From positions 1 to 9,426 of the forward strand of contig QMZD01000045.1 of assembly GCA_003662985.1 (NCBI GenBank): DNA of 9,426 bases, written 5' to 3'. Within the stretch, counting starts at the first letter, position 1, and each line of letters starts with the position of its first letter. The notes under the pieces are model-generated. The model saw only the letters and a list, made by a program, of their open reading frames with translations. It was not told the origin of the DNA and did not search any database. Both the position numbers and the translations under genes were made by a program. Source of the DNA: Archaeoglobales archaeon. Its GTDB lineage: Archaea; Halobacteriota; Archaeoglobi; Archaeoglobales; Archaeoglobaceae. Shown piece after piece: positions 7,131-9,426 of this stretch.

Positions 7131-8243
7131 TCACCCGTAAGATTCTATAAAAGCTTCAACCCTTGTCCTGAGCTGTTCAGTCGGATAGGGAGAGTCCAAA
7201 TCAAGAACGAGAGTTGGAAAATCGCTGAACTCCTGAAGGATGAATGGGCACTGATGACCGCAGATCTCGCAGCCTCTATCCTTCAAAAGAATGATCGCAT
7301 CTGCCCCGCTCTCCCTTATTCTTTCCCTGATGAATTCCAACCTATCCTCTATAGACAGATTTCCAACACCAGATGTGAGAACACATGCAGATTGGCTGAG
7401 ATACCTCTTTGCCAGATCTTTCAGCGTTTTTCCCTCCACAAACCCCTTGTAATATCCGGCAGATGTGCAGAGGTCATCGGATACAACAATACCTCCCATC
7501 TCCTCAATCATCTTCACAATTTCCACATCGTAGAAGTCCGTTCCAGATAGATGGACTCTAAGCTTATAATCCTTGTAACCTTCGAAGTCATTTGTTTTAC
7601 TCAGTAACTCTCTGAGATGATCATTCATTTCCTCCTTCAGCATGCTCGTGCTCGCAAGCAAAAGCTTAAGCCATTCTTCTCCGGAGAGCCTTGGAGAGTC
7701 GGCATATCTGAGTTCTGATAAATCGTTCAACAATTCTCTGAAGGTGTTATAAACTTCAATTGATTCCTTCAATTTTTCCTCACTGAACTCCGTTGCAAAG
7801 AAGGATGTAAACCTACCTATGAATCTCCTTAACTCCTTTTCAAAAAAATCGAGAGAAGTCTCGTCCCTTACGTAGGGGATCTGAATCAAATAGGAGAATC
7901 TCGGCTTAAGGTAAAAGCTGTAGGCAGAGAAAAAATGACTTTTGGTGTCATCCGAGGTCATGCCAACGATGCCATCCAAAAAGCCGAACTCACCTTTCAG
8001 CGCATCCTCCATGATTCTTTTCGAATAAAGGCACAGCCATGTAGGTATTTTCGCACTCGCAAGCTCGGTTGATTTTGACAAACCCAGCAACCTTACAGGT
8101 ACAGCTCCCATCGAATGGATTATTTCCTCCGGAACGTTGTTGCAGAGTGTGCCTATAACAATCCTACCGTTTTCCCTATACTTTTTAAGAAGACTGCGGG
8201 TAAGGAAAAAATTGTAGAGTTGATTGACCTTGTCTTTTTCCAT
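7131..8243 (-). CDS. 2-hydroxyacyl-CoA dehydratase/benzoyl-CoA reductase family, small (HgdB/BcrC-like) subunit
   Basis: This is a 370-residue partner of the downstream 412-residue protein. Family features: VPEEIIHSMGAVPVRLLG (37-54); Cys71 in IPTWLCLYSK; SGTDF (233-237); VVSDDLCTSAGYY (253-265), close to the DDLCTG motif of HgdB/BcrC; Cys325 in KDRGCE; and EQLRTRVEAF (356-365). The second ligand position, normally Cys in a T-C-D context, is Ser97 here (GMTSDD), so one of three expected cluster ligands appears lost. An extra group, CEICGHQC (325-332), adds Cys328 and Cys332 beside the third ligand. AGGT about seven bases before the ATG is a likely ribosome binding site. The gene lies 24 bases behind the acyl-CoA ligase. 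The family is clear; the substrate is unknown and the altered ligand set leaves activity uncertain. Confidence 0.86.
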   Translation of the reverse strand: MEKDKVNQLYNFFLTRSLLKKYRENGRIVIGTLCNNVPEEIIHSMGAVPVRLLGLSKSTELASAKIPTWLCLYSKRIMEDALKGEFGFLDGIVGMTSDDTKSHFFSAYSFYLKPRFSYLIQIPYVRDETSLDFFEKELRRFIGRFTSFFATEFSEEKLKESIEVYNTFRELLNDLSELRYADSPRLSGEEWLKLLLASTSMLKEEMNDHLRELLSKTNDFEGYKDYKLRVHLSGTDFYDVEIVKMIEEMGGIVVSDDLCTSAGYYKGFVEGKTLKDLAKRYLSQSACVLTSGVGNLSIEDRLEFIRERIRESGADAIILLKDRGCEICGHQCPFILQEFSDFPTLVLDLDSPYPTEQLRTRVEAFIESYG

Positions 8244-8267
8244 CCTATCTACCTTTATCGCTTAGCT

Positions 8268-9426
8268 TCAGCTTCCCTTTGCCTTTTTCAACTCTTCTTC
8301 CCTGAGAATTCTTCTCAGAATCTTCCCGACTGGGGACTTTGGAAGCTCCTCTCTGAATTCAATGATCCTTGGAACCTTGTACTTTGCGAGGTGCTGCTTT
8401 GTGAACTCTATTATTTCCTCTTCGCTCGCAGTCTCACCTTCCTTGAGCACGATAAACGCCTTGACGTTTTCACCTCTGTAGGGATCCGGCACTCCAATTA
8501 CGGCGCATTCCTTGACTTTCGGATGCGTGTAAAGCACCTGTTCAACCTCGGCCGGATAGATGTTGTAGCCGCCGGCTATTATCATGTCCTTCTTCCTGTC
8601 AACGATGTAAACATAGCCATCCTCATCCATGTAACCAATATCGCCTGTGTAAAGCCAGCCATCCCTTATGCTCTCCTTCGTCCTCTCTGGATCATTCCAG
8701 TACTCTTTTATTATCTTCTTGCTTCTGAGTACAATCTCCCCAACGTTCTCCTCTCCAAGTGGGAGATCCTCGCCAGTATTGCTATCAACTATCTTAATGT
8801 CAACTGAGGGCACCGGCAGACCTGCACTCCCAACCTTTATGATCCCATGTACGGGATTGCTCGTTCCGATTATGGCTGCTTCAGTCAACCCCCACTGCTC
8901 TATTACAGTACAATCCGGCATCAATTCCTTAACCTTACGCAGAAGCTCAATTGGCACGGGAGCTGACCCAACGCTTATAACCCTCACAGAAGAGAGATCG
9001 AAGCTTCTAACCCTTGGATGATTCACCAAAGCAACCAGATGAGTGGGCACACAGTGGATCTGAGTTATGCCATGGGTTTCGATAGCATTAAGCAGATCTC
9101 CCGCATCGAAGTACGGGAAAAGAACGACCGTGCATGCATTGTAGAAGATGTTCATGTTCGAGTTCCAGATGCCATTCCCATGAAACATCGGCATTAAGCC
9201 CGAGAAGACGTCTTTCTCCCTTTTAACATCCAGCATAGCAGAGAAGATTTTCGCATCGATCATTATGTTTCTGTGGGTGTAGACCGCCCCCTTGGGCAAG
9301 CCCGTTGTGCCTCCAGTATAGGTTAGCGATGCAACATCTTCGAGCTCTGCCTGAATCTCGGGAGGCTTTGAAGAGTGATTTTTAAGAAGATCGGTGAAGA
9401 GATATACCCCCTCCTTTTCTCTAAGC
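8268..9426 (-). CDS. AMP-forming acyl-CoA ligase (ANL superfamily), N-terminus cut by window edge
   Basis: This enzyme activates a carboxylic acid to its CoA thioester through an acyl-adenylate. The visible 385 residues cover the C-terminal two thirds, and the frame is open to the right edge. Motifs, numbered from residue 1 at position 9425: the AMP-binding loop YTGGTTGLPKGA (36-47), HGNG (82-85), QWGLTEA (177-183), GWLYTGDIGY (256-265), the hinge VDRKKDMII (275-283) before GGYNIYPAE, and PKSPVGKILRR (362-372) with the catalytic Lys of the C-terminal domain. A TTG at 9297-9299 lies inside the AMP-binding loop and is not the start. It resembles medium/long-chain or aryl acid ligases; the acid-binding pocket cannot be read reliably. 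It leads the two dehydratase/reductase-like genes and probably makes their CoA substrate. Confidence 0.92.
   Translation of the reverse strand, partial: LREKEGVYLFTDLLKNHSSKPPEIQAELEDVASLTYTGGTTGLPKGAVYTHRNIMIDAKIFSAMLDVKREKDVFSGLMPMFHGNGIWNSNMNIFYNACTVVLFPYFDAGDLLNAIETHGITQIHCVPTHLVALVNHPRVRSFDLSSVRVISVGSAPVPIELLRKVKELMPDCTVIEQWGLTEAAIIGTSNPVHGIIKVGSAGLPVPSVDIKIVDSNTGEDLPLGEENVGEIVLRSKKIIKEYWNDPERTKESIRDGWLYTGDIGYMDEDGYVYIVDRKKDMIIAGGYNIYPAEVEQVLYTHPKVKECAVIGVPDPYRGENVKAFIVLKEGETASEEEIIEFTKQHLAKYKVPRIIEFREELPKSPVGKILRRILREEELKKAKGS

Noticed and set aside
8115..8807. 230-codon open frame on the plus strand
   Set aside because: It spans the antisense of the ligase end and the start of the small subunit gene, both with strong family motifs.
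9297..9299. TTG as the start of the acyl-CoA ligase
   Set aside because: The frame is open upstream to the window edge and encodes the first half of the AMP-binding loop, so the true start lies beyond 9426.

Overview
The window looks archaeal, most likely from a thermophilic euryarchaeon of the Archaeoglobales type (Archaeoglobus, Ferroglobus or Geoglobus-like). This is an inference from three things: starts with no ribosome binding site placed about 28 bases from TATA-like boxes, AT-rich spacers with T-rich ends, and anaerobe-type gene content (a glycyl radical enzyme and the 2-hydroxyacyl-CoA dehydratase/benzoyl-CoA reductase family). No rRNA or other marker gene is present to confirm it, and no tRNA, IS element or CRISPR array was seen.

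Layout. Positions 1-735 (minus) hold the N-terminal part of a pyruvate formate-lyase/diol dehydratase-type glycyl radical enzyme. It runs off the left edge and its frame is broken three times. Positions 896-5807 hold a complete branched-chain amino acid (HAAT) type ABC importer, split into two divergent units. The ATPases livG and livF are on the minus strand. The lipoprotein binding protein and, after a 284-base AT-rich gap, the overlapping permease genes livH and livM are on the plus strand. A 55-base divergent promoter with one near-palindromic TATA element lies between livG and the binding protein. Positions 5888-9426 (minus) hold a tight operon: an acyl-CoA ligase (N-terminus beyond the right edge), then a small (370 aa, HgdB/BcrC-like) and a large (412 aa, HgdA/BcrB-like) subunit of the 2-hydroxyacyl-CoA dehydratase/benzoyl-CoA reductase family. 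A hairpin plus T-tract follows the operon.

How it may work together (inference): the importer brings in an amino acid or organic or aromatic acid, the ligase makes the CoA thioester, and the two-subunit iron-sulfur enzyme dehydrates or reduces it. The ATP-driven activator such an enzyme normally needs is not in the window. The small subunit also lacks one expected cluster cysteine and has an extra cysteine group, so it may not be a textbook member of the family. The most notable points are this unusual subunit, the symmetric divergent promoter, and the three one-base slips in the glycyl radical enzyme. I found no clear sign of a wholly new system.
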